From positions 1,922,001 through 1,986,000 of the forward strand of contig NZ_AP028068.1 of NCBI RefSeq assembly GCF_030297155.1: a stretch of DNA of 64,000 nucleotides, given 5' to 3'. The stretch's first letter is position 1. Each line of letters opens with the position of its first letter. A program made the translations under genes and the position numbers. The notes under the pieces were generated by a model. It was not told where the DNA came from. It made no database searches and saw only the letters and a list, made by a program, of their open reading frames with translations. Shown here one piece after another: positions 1 to 7,320 of the stretch. The stretch comes from Vibrio sp. FE10. Its GTDB lineage: Bacteria > Pseudomonadota > Gammaproteobacteria > Enterobacterales > Vibrionaceae.

Positions 1-37
1 TATCATGACCCCATATTACCGTTCAAAATGGAAGTTT

Positions 38-448
38 ATGTTACAAATATCTAACTCTGTTTCGATTCAAGACTGGGAACTTCAGTTAACCGCGATCAGA
101 GCACAAGGAGCCGGCGGCCAAAACGTCAATAAAGTATCGAGCGCGATACATTTACGTTTTGACATCAAGCACTCCACCCTACCTGATTTCTATAAAGAAA
201 AACTCCTATCGCACAAAGATAGCCGTATTACTAAAGATGGCGTGATTATCATTAAGGCGCAGCAGTATAGAACTCAAGAACAAAACCGTGATGATGCTTT
301 GGTGCGTTTGAAAGAACTGATCTTGGAAGCAACAAAGGTTCAAAAAGTAAGACGAGCAACTAAGCCGACGCGTGGCTCTCAGAAAAGACGTTTAGAAGGT
401 AAGAAGCAAAGAAGTACCACCAAACAACTGCGTGGAAGAGTAGAATAA
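38..448 (+). CDS. arfB: Peptidyl-tRNA hydrolase ArfB (ribosome rescue)
   Basis: ArfB (YaeJ) enters stalled ribosomes lacking a stop codon and hydrolyses the peptidyl-tRNA. The 136-residue product has the release-factor catalytic motif GAGGQNVNKVSS with GGQ at residues 26-28. It has the basic C-terminal tail (KKQRSTTKQLRGR) that in this family inserts into the mRNA tunnel. Length fits ArfB and is far too short for a full class I release factor. The frame also holds an ATG at 5, but the ATG at 38 gives the standard N-terminus and follows a purine-rich GGAAG. The stop is followed almost immediately by a strong hairpin. Identification is secure; the start choice is inference. Confidence 0.93.
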   Translation: MLQISNSVSIQDWELQLTAIRAQGAGGQNVNKVSSAIHLRFDIKHSTLPDFYKEKLLSHKDSRITKDGVIIIKAQQYRTQEQNRDDALVRLKELILEATKVQKVRRATKPTRGSQKRRLEGKKQRSTTKQLRGRVE

Positions 449-450
449 TT

Positions 451-487
451 GTTTCATGTCCCCCAGTGACCACGTCACCCATGAAAC
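451..487 (+). terminator. Nested hairpin directly after arfB stop
   Basis: The outer arms GTTTCATG (451-458) and CATGAAAC (480-487) pair perfectly, and inside them GTGAC (466-470) pairs with GTCAC (474-478). It begins 3 nt after the arfB stop. There is no T-run straight after it, so it may be a 3'-end stabiliser rather than a strong intrinsic terminator. Confidence 0.55.
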
Positions 488-542
488 AACCGCTCTAACT
501 CTATTTATTTAAATAAAAGACGACACCGATTAGACCAAATCG

Positions 543-860
543 CTACGGCTGTTTTTTGACCGACAAAATCAGTTTGATCAACAACATTCTCTCTTCGCTG
601 GTCAGTAAACGACTGACAGCTGCAACATCTTCCGCCGTGGCTTGCGTTGCACCAACAATATCTAGCACGACATCCAAATCCGTCACTTTTAAGGTTCTTG
701 TTATAGAACGATACTGAGACATTTTGATGTCAGCTTCCCCTCGCTCAATACGTTGATAGGTTTTTAAACTCATTCCTGCACTTGAGGCTAACTTCTCTTG
801 CGACAAATTGGCTTGCTTCCTGCGCTCAATCAGCGCCATGACGATGGGCTCTTGTGACAT
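543..860 (-). CDS. Small XRE-family transcriptional regulator
   Basis: A 105-residue DNA-binding protein. Residues about 8-67 form an XRE/Cro-type helix-turn-helix (RRKQANLSQEKLASSAGMS followed by the recognition helix LKTYQRIERGEA). The C-terminal 40 residues are short and helical, with no recognisable effector domain. The start is supported by AGGAG about 7 nt upstream. It is convergent with arfB and divergent from the short gene at 1062, so it could control either that gene or itself. The target is unknown. Confidence 0.8.
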   Translation of the reverse strand: MSQEPIVMALIERRKQANLSQEKLASSAGMSLKTYQRIERGEADIKMSQYRSITRTLKVTDLDVVLDIVGATQATAEDVAAVSRLLTSEERMLLIKLILSVKKQP

Positions 861-1061
861 GAGCTTCTCCTAACTAGACAGTTATGACCTAAATTCAGCA
901 AGAAGCAGACCATATTGACTCGTAACGGTTTACATACGCCATCAAAGGCATATTATGCGATTATTAAAAAACGTTACGTTTCATAAACTTTCACACTTTG
1001 ATCGGTCGTGGACGTGCAGGCTAGTAAACTTGATTACTCAAGTGTTGGGAAATAATAGAAA

Positions 1062-1388
1062 TTGCAAATTGCGAATAACAAAGACGTCAAATTGGAAATT
1101 GCGAATCGTTATACATTGGCATTTCCTTGCATAAAGCACGCTTTAGAATCAGAGAATACCCGCAGTCAAATTATCGCGGTACAGCATAGGCTACTCACCT
1201 ATAAAGAAGTGTTGTTGCACGGGAACATGTTGGAAGATAAGGAATTAAAACGGGCTTTTTCTGCATTAAACCCAAGCGAAAAAGGTGTCGCGCAAGGTGG
1301 TATCAAAAGCATCAATGATGCAATAAAAGAAATGGATGAGATTCTAGAAAGGTACAGCCGAAAAGCGGTTGTAGAACTAAGCAGCTAA
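1062..1388 (+). CDS. Hypothetical protein (108 aa), probable TTG start
   Basis: I do not recognise this family. The product is mostly helical and charged, without a signal peptide, membrane segment or cysteine pair. No ATG lies near the beginning, so the start is placed at TTG 1062, with GGGA about 11 nt upstream; a TTG about 30 bases downstream is an alternative. The start region contains an 11-bp direct repeat, AAATTGCGAAT, at 1066-1076 and 1096-1106. It is divergent from the XRE regulator. The frame stays open across its full length with ordinary codon use, but without a homologue it remains a moderate call. Confidence 0.5.
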   Translation: MQIANNKDVKLEIANRYTLAFPCIKHALESENTRSQIIAVQHRLLTYKEVLLHGNMLEDKELKRAFSALNPSEKGVAQGGIKSINDAIKEMDEILERYSRKAVVELSS

Positions 1389-1432
1389 GTAACTAAGCGG
1401 GTAAATGACTAAACAGATAAACCTGCAGAGAT

Positions 1433-1470
1433 AAAAAAGTCGACGCTATAGTTAGATAAAGCGTCGACTT
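1433..1470 (-). terminator. Intrinsic terminator of the trypsin gene
   Basis: The arms AAGTCGACGCT (1437-1447) and AGCGTCGACTT (1460-1470) pair perfectly. Read leftward the stem is followed by a run of six T. It sits just past the stop of the protease gene at 1489. Confidence 0.85.
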
Positions 1471-1488
1471 GTTCAAAACATTGAAGTT

Positions 1489-2550
1489 CTAACGTAACAC
1501 GGCTTTTCTAAGACCCGCGAACAACATCAGCATACCTAGCAAACCAAATGACACACTGCCACCGCTGCTACCAGAGCCAGTTGAAGAACTTCTACCAGCA
1601 ACAGCAACTCGTTTTGCTTCTGTCGCGGTAAATTGGACAGTTTCAGCGCTATCGATTACTCCATTAGTCACATCAGTTATCCAATCTTTATAGTCATATA
1701 TCTCTGTAAATACCGATGTAACACCGATGCCAGCACCACAAGTGGTCGGTCCAAAACTCGTTATACCGACCTGTTCATATGTAGAGCCATTTTTCCAAAA
1801 TACCGGACCACCGGAATCGCCTTGGCATGTACCACCGTATAGGCCATTATCCGGTCCATTACCATTGAAACAAATTTGTTTATCAGTGACTAACGGACCG
1901 AAGACAGCTTTACAATTAAGAGTATCAACATATGTCAGGTCTACTTTTTGCAACAAAGTAGTGCTGTCCTCTCCTGATTTTGTATTACCGTGTCCTACTG
2001 CAACAAAACTGTTATTGATATCGCGATATGTTTCGAAATCAGGAATTTGAGTTTCTGAGGATGAAGTCAAACCAAGAGATGATTCTAACTTCAAAATAGC
2101 GATATCGTTCGGCAAAAGATTGGCTTCGAGGTCTGAATAGTCACTACGATAATAAACGTCAGATACTCGAACTTTCTGGACACCGCCACTTGGGAATAAA
2201 GAGGTATCTTGTAATTGCGGAACAACTACAGTGAAAAGTTGAGCATTCTCGTCATCATAGATACAGTGAGCAGCCGTTAACACATGATAGTTATCTAAAA
2301 TGGTCGCGCCACAGTAAGGGCCTGTAGAGTAAACACCATCATAATCAATACGATCAATGAACAAGCTCGCCATTGAAGGAAATTCAGTTACCGAAGCATT
2401 GCTACCATTAACGATATAAGGTGTTACGCTCGCGTCAGGAGTACTTTCGATCGAGTTTTCTGTCGCCATAACACTTGATGTATAGATTAATGGCGCTAAA
2501 AGCCCAAGAACGGTCTTACGAACCGGACTCATTGTATGGTTCTCATTCAT
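1489..2550 (-). CDS. Secreted trypsin-like serine protease with GlyGly-CTERM
   Basis: A 353-residue S1-family endopeptidase. It starts with an export signal ending near residue 29. The catalytic triad is visible as TAAHC (His95), NDIAIL (Asp149) and GDSGGP (Ser246), with IVNG near residue 46 as the probable activation cleavage site. The C-terminus has a Ser/Gly linker, a hydrophobic segment (FGLLGMLMLFAGL) and a basic end. That is the GlyGly-CTERM sorting tail, which rhombosortase processes in Vibrio before type II-dependent surface release (established for the family). AAGGAG lies 8 nt before the ATG. It is a single gene with its own terminator; the substrate is unknown. Confidence 0.92.
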   Translation of the reverse strand: MNENHTMSPVRKTVLGLLAPLIYTSSVMATENSIESTPDASVTPYIVNGSNASVTEFPSMASLFIDRIDYDGVYSTGPYCGATILDNYHVLTAAHCIYDDENAQLFTVVVPQLQDTSLFPSGGVQKVRVSDVYYRSDYSDLEANLLPNDIAILKLESSLGLTSSSETQIPDFETYRDINNSFVAVGHGNTKSGEDSTTLLQKVDLTYVDTLNCKAVFGPLVTDKQICFNGNGPDNGLYGGTCQGDSGGPVFWKNGSTYEQVGITSFGPTTCGAGIGVTSVFTEIYDYKDWITDVTNGVIDSAETVQFTATEAKRVAVAGRSSSTGSGSSGGSVSFGLLGMLMLFAGLRKAVLR

Positions 2551-2731
2551 AGATAACTCCTTGTAACCCCTACTACTTATTTACAAAATTAATGAATCGC
2601 CACCATAACACGTACTAATCATCATTATAGTAAGTATTTGTAACGATATGGCCACATCTCTCATTTTATAAACGAATTTATAAACAACTTACCTCAGCTC
2701 ATCATCTTAAGTTTTATACGTTACGAAAAAC

Positions 2732-2784
2732 AAAAAAGCCTACCGTTAAACTCCTCAATACAGAGAAGCAAACAATAGGCTTTT
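2732..2784 (-). terminator. Terminator of gcvT
   Basis: The arms AAAAGCCTA (2734-2742) and TAGGCTTTT (2776-2784) enclose a long loop; read leftward the stem runs into six T. It lies 30 bp after the gcvT stop. Confidence 0.75.
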
Positions 2785-2815
2785 GGTTAAACTTGGTGGT
2801 TTCTCTTAAAAGAGA

Positions 2816-3949
2816 TTAGCCACGGTAGTAACGTTGAGGTACGAATGGCATTTTTTCTACTGTCATTGGTAGCTTCTTGCCACGAACGTCAGCGAATACT
2901 TCAGTGCCGATCGCAGCTAGGTCAGTACGAACGTAAGCCATTGAAACTGGCTTACCAGCATTAGGGCCGGCTGTACCACTTGTTACAACGCCAATCTTGT
3001 TGTCTTCAGCATCGAACAGCTCAGCGCCTTCACGTACTGGAGCCTTAGTTTGACCCACTAGACCAACACGCTTACGTTGAACATCTTTAGTCGCGATTTG
3101 CTCAAGGATGATATCAGCGCCAGGGAAGCCGCCTGCACGTTCACCGTCAGTACGACGAACTTTTTGAATACCCCATAGAAGGCTAGCTTCAACTGGAGTA
3201 GTTGTTGTATCTAGGTCATGACCGTATAGACATAGACCACACTCAAGACGAAGTGAGTCACGAGCACCAAGGCCGATCCACTCTACTTCTGCTTCTGATG
3301 TTAGTTTACGAGCAAGCGCTTCAGCGTGATCGTTCGGTACTGAGATTTCGTAGCCATCTTCACCTGTGTAACCACTGCGGCTCACGATGCATTCAACGCC
3401 GTCGATATCAACTTTTTGAACGTCCATGAACAGCATGTCAGCAACGCTTGGTTGGAAACGAGCTAAAACTTCAGACGCTTTAGGGCCTTGAAGTGCTAAT
3501 AGAGCGCGATCATCAATCACTTCCATTTCTACGTCAGCTGGAAGGTGCGCAGTTAGATGGTCGATATCTTGTGTCTTACATGCTGCATTCACAACAACAA
3601 ACAGGTGATCGCCTAGGTTAGCAACCATCAGGTCATCCATAATGCCGCCCTGCTCGTTAGTAAAGAACGCATAGCGCTGTTTACCAGAAGGAAGGTCAAT
3701 AATATCTACAGGAACCAAAGATTCTAAGACAGCAGCTGCGTTCGCGCCATGAAGACGAAGTTGCCCCATGTGAGAAACATCAAAAAGACCGGCAGCATCA
3801 CGAGTGTGTAAGTGCTCTTTCTTTACACCTAGTGGATACTGAACTGGCATATCGTAGCCAGCGAAAGGAACCATTTTTGCACCCTCTTCAACGTGAAGTG
3901 CATGCAGTGGTGTTGTTAGTAGGTCTTGATTAGCGTGTTCTTGAGTCAT
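2816..3949 (-). CDS. gcvT: Glycine cleavage system T protein (aminomethyltransferase)
   Basis: GcvT takes the aminomethyl group from lipoylated GcvH and transfers its methylene carbon to tetrahydrofolate, releasing ammonia. The 377-residue product has the family hallmarks: LFDVSHMGQ and RYAFFTNEQGGIMDDL near the N-terminus, SRSGYTGEDGYEI for folate and substrate binding, and the C-terminal GTAGPNAGKPVSMAYV barrel segment. The frame opens at 3982, but ATG 3949 is chosen because GGAGAA sits just before it and it gives the normal length. It is transcribed away from glyA-gcvH-gcvP, the Vibrio arrangement. Its 490-bp leader carries a PurR-like operator and a terminator. Confidence 0.97.
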   Translation of the reverse strand: MTQEHANQDLLTTPLHALHVEEGAKMVPFAGYDMPVQYPLGVKKEHLHTRDAAGLFDVSHMGQLRLHGANAAAVLESLVPVDIIDLPSGKQRYAFFTNEQGGIMDDLMVANLGDHLFVVVNAACKTQDIDHLTAHLPADVEMEVIDDRALLALQGPKASEVLARFQPSVADMLFMDVQKVDIDGVECIVSRSGYTGEDGYEISVPNDHAEALARKLTSEAEVEWIGLGARDSLRLECGLCLYGHDLDTTTTPVEASLLWGIQKVRRTDGERAGGFPGADIILEQIATKDVQRKRVGLVGQTKAPVREGAELFDAEDNKIGVVTSGTAGPNAGKPVSMAYVRTDLAAIGTEVFADVRGKKLPMTVEKMPFVPQRYYRG

Positions 3950-4335
3950 TTTCTTCTCCATGAAGCGTTGCAGGCTTTCCAAATCGAGTCTGCCGCTTAT
4001 ATCTCTATTTAGAGTCGCTTCTAACGATAAGTTTCATCATTAGTCACCTCAGCGTATTCGCGTCAGTAACCTTGGCGTCTTAACCTTAGAAACAGTAGAT
4101 AGTAAAAAGTGATGTCTTTTATATAGGCTTATATCGTTAGCTTGATAAATCAGGTTAGCTGTACAAAAGCTCTACAAGTCACTTTCTAAGAATTCACTTC
4201 AGTAAACTTCAATCAACATGAGTAAACCGTGTTCACTATAATAAACAAGCCTGCGTCAGTTTTACACCCTTAACAATAGTCAAACAGCTCAAAATGTGAC
4301 ATTTAACAATTTAAAAACAATTATTCGGTACATAC

Positions 4336-4373
4336 AAAAACGCGATATTGATGATTATCACACCAATATCGCG
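4336..4373 (-). terminator. Terminator between XRE-cupin gene and gcvT
   Basis: The arms CGCGATATTG (4341-4350) and CAATATCGCG (4364-4373) form a perfect 10-bp stem; read leftward it is followed by five T. It would end the XRE-cupin transcript or a short RNA starting near the PurR-like box. Confidence 0.85.
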
Positions 4374-4397
4374 TCTATTGTCTAACGTTCGAAACAA

Positions 4398-4413
4398 AAG
4401 CAAACGTTTGCAT
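4398..4413. promoter_or_regulatory. PurR-like operator upstream of gcvT
   Basis: AAGCAAACGTTTGCAT contains a 12-bp perfect palindrome and matches the gammaproteobacterial PurR consensus (ANGCAAACGNTTNCNT) at every specified position. On the leftward strand a TATAGT -10-like hexamer (4416-4421) ends 2 nt before it, the geometry of a repressed promoter, but no good -35 is visible. PurR control of gcv genes is known in E. coli; its use here is inference. Confidence 0.7.
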
Positions 4414-4442
4414 TCACTATAAGAAATTCTGAGATTGTTAAT

Positions 4443-5066
4443 TTATTTTGCAGTCACCCACAAAATGAGCGCGTCTTCTGCGCTGGTCGAGATAAGCATA
4501 TGACCCATATTGGCATCGTAATACATGCTATCGCCTTCACTCATCGGTACGGGTTCATAGAATTCTGAGTAGAACATCACATCGCCAGAGATGATCATTA
4601 AGAACTCTTCCCCGTCGTGGCGAACCCAATCATTGTACTCTTCAAAAGTACGCGCTCGCACGCGGCTCTTGAACGGCATCATCTTCTTATTAGACAGCTC
4701 AGTGGCAAGCAGCTCATGCTCATAAGTCGGTGTTGGGTGTGGTTTACCTTGGCCAGCCTTGGTTAAGTCACGACGTCCTGTTGCAACTTTTTTCCTTGGT
4801 GGTTCAAAGAGTTGAGGCATATCAATTTGCAAACCCATCGCAAGTTTTTGCATAGCCTGAAAGGTTGGCGAGATTTGTTCGTTCTCAATTTTGCTGAGCG
4901 TAGAACGCGCCAAGCCAGTTCTTTGGCTTGCTTCTTCTAGCGTAATCCCAAGCTTGCCGCGGATATCTTTAATGCGCTGGCCAAGCCTAAGTGGTTCAAT
5001 ATTCTGGTCTAACGTTTCCTTCGCCAACGTTAAAGATGGGTACTCATCATAAATGTCTTCTGACAT
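4443..5066 (-). CDS. XRE-family regulator with C-terminal cupin domain
   Basis: A 207-residue regulator. The N-terminal helix-turn-helix spans roughly residues 28-82 (IKDIRGKLGITLEEASQRTG, then LARSTLSKIENEQISP). The C-terminal half (about 115-205) is a small-molecule-sensing cupin barrel with WVRHDGEEFLMIISGDV. ATG 5066 is preferred over the frame opening at 5144 because GAGGGA sits at the right distance. The gene lies between gcvT and glyA, and the same position is occupied by a regulator in other vibrios. It is therefore a candidate local regulator of glycine/serine genes (inference). The ligand is unknown. Confidence 0.85.
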   Translation of the reverse strand: MSEDIYDEYPSLTLAKETLDQNIEPLRLGQRIKDIRGKLGITLEEASQRTGLARSTLSKIENEQISPTFQAMQKLAMGLQIDMPQLFEPPRKKVATGRRDLTKAGQGKPHPTPTYEHELLATELSNKKMMPFKSRVRARTFEEYNDWVRHDGEEFLMIISGDVMFYSEFYEPVPMSEGDSMYYDANMGHMLISTSAEDALILWVTAK

Positions 5067-5507
5067 AGGTCCCTCATTAATTTCTTGCTTCCTGTCTATT
5101 AATTTCATTGTTGCATGAAGCGCTTTGTTGATTAAAGAGCACACAGAGAAATAAAGCGTGCTCCCCGTAGCAAAACAAGAAAAGTTGTTTCCTATTGGAA
5201 ATTTTTGTTGAAAATTGATTTTATCGGAGCTATGTTATCGACTTGTTAGATGAAGAGATGCTACTTCAGCTTGCAGCAAATGATAGATTTAACATTTGTA
5301 AGAGCTGTTTTTTACCCGAACTTTTTGGGAAACAATTCGTGCTGCATTGACCCTACAACGATCGCTTAGACGCTGTAAGAGTATATTTATAACGCAATTC
5401 ACGTTTATCTATACCTATATAGCGCAAACGATACCGATGCAGAAATCAACGTAAGACCTAATGGACTATAAAAACAATCACCATTAGCTTAATGAAAGGT
5501 CTCGACA
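5067..5507 (+). promoter_or_regulatory. Divergent promoter region, XRE-cupin / glyA
   Basis: There are 440 bases without a gene. They hold the divergent promoters and an imperfect PurR-like site at 5422-5437. I see no riboswitch consensus and no leader peptide. A GAAAGG Shine-Dalgarno lies just before the glyA ATG. Confidence 0.5.
5422..5437. promoter_or_regulatory. Imperfect PurR-like site upstream of glyA
   Basis: GCGCAAACGATACCGA keeps the left half and central CG of the PurR consensus but has a degenerate right half. It lies about 70 bp before the glyA start. PurR regulates glyA in E. coli, which makes it plausible but unproven. Confidence 0.45.
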
Positions 5508-6800
5508 ATGAACGCTTACCAAAACCATAGCTTAGACAGTTTTTTCACTACGAACCTATCTGGAACAGACGATGCAGTATTTGCTGGCATCCAAGCAGAG
5601 AACACTCGTCAAAATGAACAAATCGAACTTATTGCTTCTGAGAACATCGTTTCTAAAGCAGTAATGCAAGCTCAAGGCACTTGCCTAACAAACAAATACG
5701 CTGAAGGCTACCCAGGTCGCCGTTACTACGGTGGTTGTGAACATGTAGATACAGTTGAAGCGATTGCGATTGAACGTGCGAAACAACTATTCAAATGCGA
5801 ATACGTAAACGTACAGCCTCACTCAGGCGCTCAAGCAAACGGTGCAGTTAAACTTGCCCTACTTCAACCTGGCGACACTATCCTAGGCATGTCTCTAGAC
5901 GCAGGTGGCCACCTTACACACGGTGCACGTCCTGCAATGTCTGGTAAGTGGTTCAACGCAGTTCAATACGGCGTAGACCGCGAAACTCTAGAAATCGATT
6001 ACGAAGCGGTTCGCGCTTTAGCTATCGAAAGCCAACCTAAAATGATTATCGCTGGTGGTAGTGCTATCCCACGCGTTATCGATTTCGCTAAGTTCCGTGA
6101 AATCGCTGACGAAGTTGGCGCTATCCTAATGGTCGATATGGCACACATAGCAGGCCTTATCGCGACAGGTGCTCACCCTAGCCCACTACCACACGCACAC
6201 GTTGTTACAACAACAACGCATAAAACACTTCGTGGCCCACGCGGCGGTATGATTCTTACGAACCACGAAGACATCAACAAAAAGATCAACTCTGCAGTGT
6301 TCCCTGGCCTTCAAGGCGGCCCACTAATGCACGTTATCGCGGCTAAAGCAGTGGCGTTTGGCGAAGCACTTGGCCCAGAATTTAATACTTATATTGATTC
6401 AGTGATCGACAACGCAAAAGTTCTTGCTGAAGTGTTGCAAACTCGCGGTTGTGACATTGTGACTGGCGGAACAGACACGCACCTAATGTTGGTTGACCTT
6501 CGTCCTAAGGGCTTGAAAGGTAACGTAACTGAAGAAGCATTAGAGCGTGCAGGGATCACATGTAACAAAAATGGCATACCATTCGACACAGAGAAGCCTA
6601 TGATTACTTCGGGTATTCGTTTAGGTACGCCAGCTGGAACCAGTCGTGGTTTTGGCACTGAAGAATTCAAACTTATCGGTGAATGGATCGGCGATGTACT
6701 TGATGGCTTAGTTGAAAGCCCTGAAGGCAACGCTGAAGTTGAGCAACGTGTTCGCAAGCAAGTTAAAGAGCTTTGCAAACGCTTCCCTCTTTATCGTTAA
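5508..6800 (+). CDS. glyA: Serine hydroxymethyltransferase
   Basis: A PLP enzyme converting serine and tetrahydrofolate to glycine and methylene-tetrahydrofolate. The 430-residue product has [15 protein letters not shown] near the N-terminus and the [14 protein letters not shown] motif, with the PLP lysine at residue 239. It also has [10 protein letters not shown] just upstream and the C-terminal [12 protein letters not shown] substrate loop. Vibrios usually carry a second, housekeeping glyA elsewhere, so this is probably the copy dedicated to glycine cleavage (glyA2; inference). gcvH follows after 51 bp, with GGAGAA before its start, indicating an operon. Confidence 0.96.
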   Translation: MNAYQNHSLDSFFTTNLSGTDDAVFAGIQAENTRQNEQIELIASENIVSKAVMQAQGTCLTNKYAEGYPGRRYYGGCEHVDTVEAIAIERAKQLFKCEYVNVQPHSGAQANGAVKLALLQPGDTILGMSLDAGGHLTHGARPAMSGKWFNAVQYGVDRETLEIDYEAVRALAIESQPKMIIAGGSAIPRVIDFAKFREIADEVGAILMVDMAHIAGLIATGAHPSPLPHAHVVTTTTHKTLRGPRGGMILTNHEDINKKINSAVFPGLQGGPLMHVIAAKAVAFGEALGPEFNTYIDSVIDNAKVLAEVLQTRGCDIVTGGTDTHLMLVDLRPKGLKGNVTEEALERAGITCNKNGIPFDTEKPMITSGIRLGTPAGTSRGFGTEEFKLIGEWIGDVLDGLVESPEGNAEVEQRVRKQVKELCKRFPLYR

Positions 6801-6851
6801 ACCGTTTTTAAGATTTAAATTAAAACCTCATAAATTTTTGGAGAATAAGCA

Positions 6852-7232
6852 ATGGACAATACACTAAAGTTTGCAGACAGCCACGAGTGGGTAAAAGACA
6901 ACGGTGACGGTACTGTAACTATCGGTATTTCTGAGCACGCTCAAGAGATGCTAGGTGACGTTGTGTTTGTTGACCTGCCTGACACTGGAGACGAAATCGA
7001 AGCTGGCGAAAGCTTCTCTCTAGTTGAATCAGTGAAAGCAGCTTCTGATATCTACGCACCAATCTCTGGCGAAATCGTAGAAATCAACGAAGAATTAGAA
7101 GATAGCCCTGAGTTAATTAACGAAGAATCTTATGAAGGTGGCTGGATTGTTAAAGTGAAGATGTCTGATGCGTCTGAACTAAACAACCTTAAAGATGCGG
7201 AAGAATACCTAAGCTCTATCGAAGAAGACTAA
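6852..7232 (+). CDS. gcvH: Glycine cleavage system H protein
   Basis: This small lipoyl carrier shuttles the aminomethyl intermediate from GcvP to GcvT and then to lipoamide dehydrogenase. The 126-residue product has the lipoyl-domain motif [19 protein letters not shown], with the lipoylated lysine at residue 62. Length and the N-terminal FADSHEWV are standard. It is the second gene of glyA-gcvH-gcvP. An inverted repeat in the 88-bp gap to gcvP may reduce read-through or stabilise the upstream message, which would fit a higher need for H than P (inference). Confidence 0.97.
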   Translation: MDNTLKFADSHEWVKDNGDGTVTIGISEHAQEMLGDVVFVDLPDTGDEIEAGESFSLVESVKAASDIYAPISGEIVEINEELEDSPELINEESYEGGWIVKVKMSDASELNNLKDAEEYLSSIEED

Positions 7233-7252
7233 TAGGTTCCTCATTACGATAA

Positions 7253-7279
7253 AGCTGCTCTTTAGAGCAGCTTAATTTT
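7253..7279 (+). terminator. Intercistronic hairpin between gcvH and gcvP
   Basis: AAGCTGCTC (7253-7261) pairs perfectly with GAGCAGCTT (7266-7274) around a 4-base loop and is followed by AATTTTA. It is a short stable stem with a weak T-run, so a partial terminator or processing/stabilising element is likely. Confidence 0.65.
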
Positions 7280-7320
7280 AGGGGCTAGCTCACGGCTCCA
7301 AAGAGAAAGTAGAACATATC

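Larger units (their letters stand above)
3950..4442 (-). other. Long leader region upstream of gcvT
   Basis: There is no gene in these 490 bases. Reading leftward it holds the 3' end of the XRE-cupin transcript, a PurR-like palindrome (4398-4413), a terminator (4336-4373), then about 390 AT-rich bases before gcvT. I searched by eye for glycine-riboswitch core motifs (GGAGAG, ACCGAAG, the CAGGTAAAAGGAC end) and found none. Confidence 0.6.

Noticed and set aside
3950..5507. Glycine riboswitch upstream of gcvT or glyA
   Set aside because: Expected from biology, but the core motifs (GGAGAG, ACCGAAG, the conserved CAGGTAAAAGGAC end) were not found by eye on either strand. A covariance-model search would settle it.
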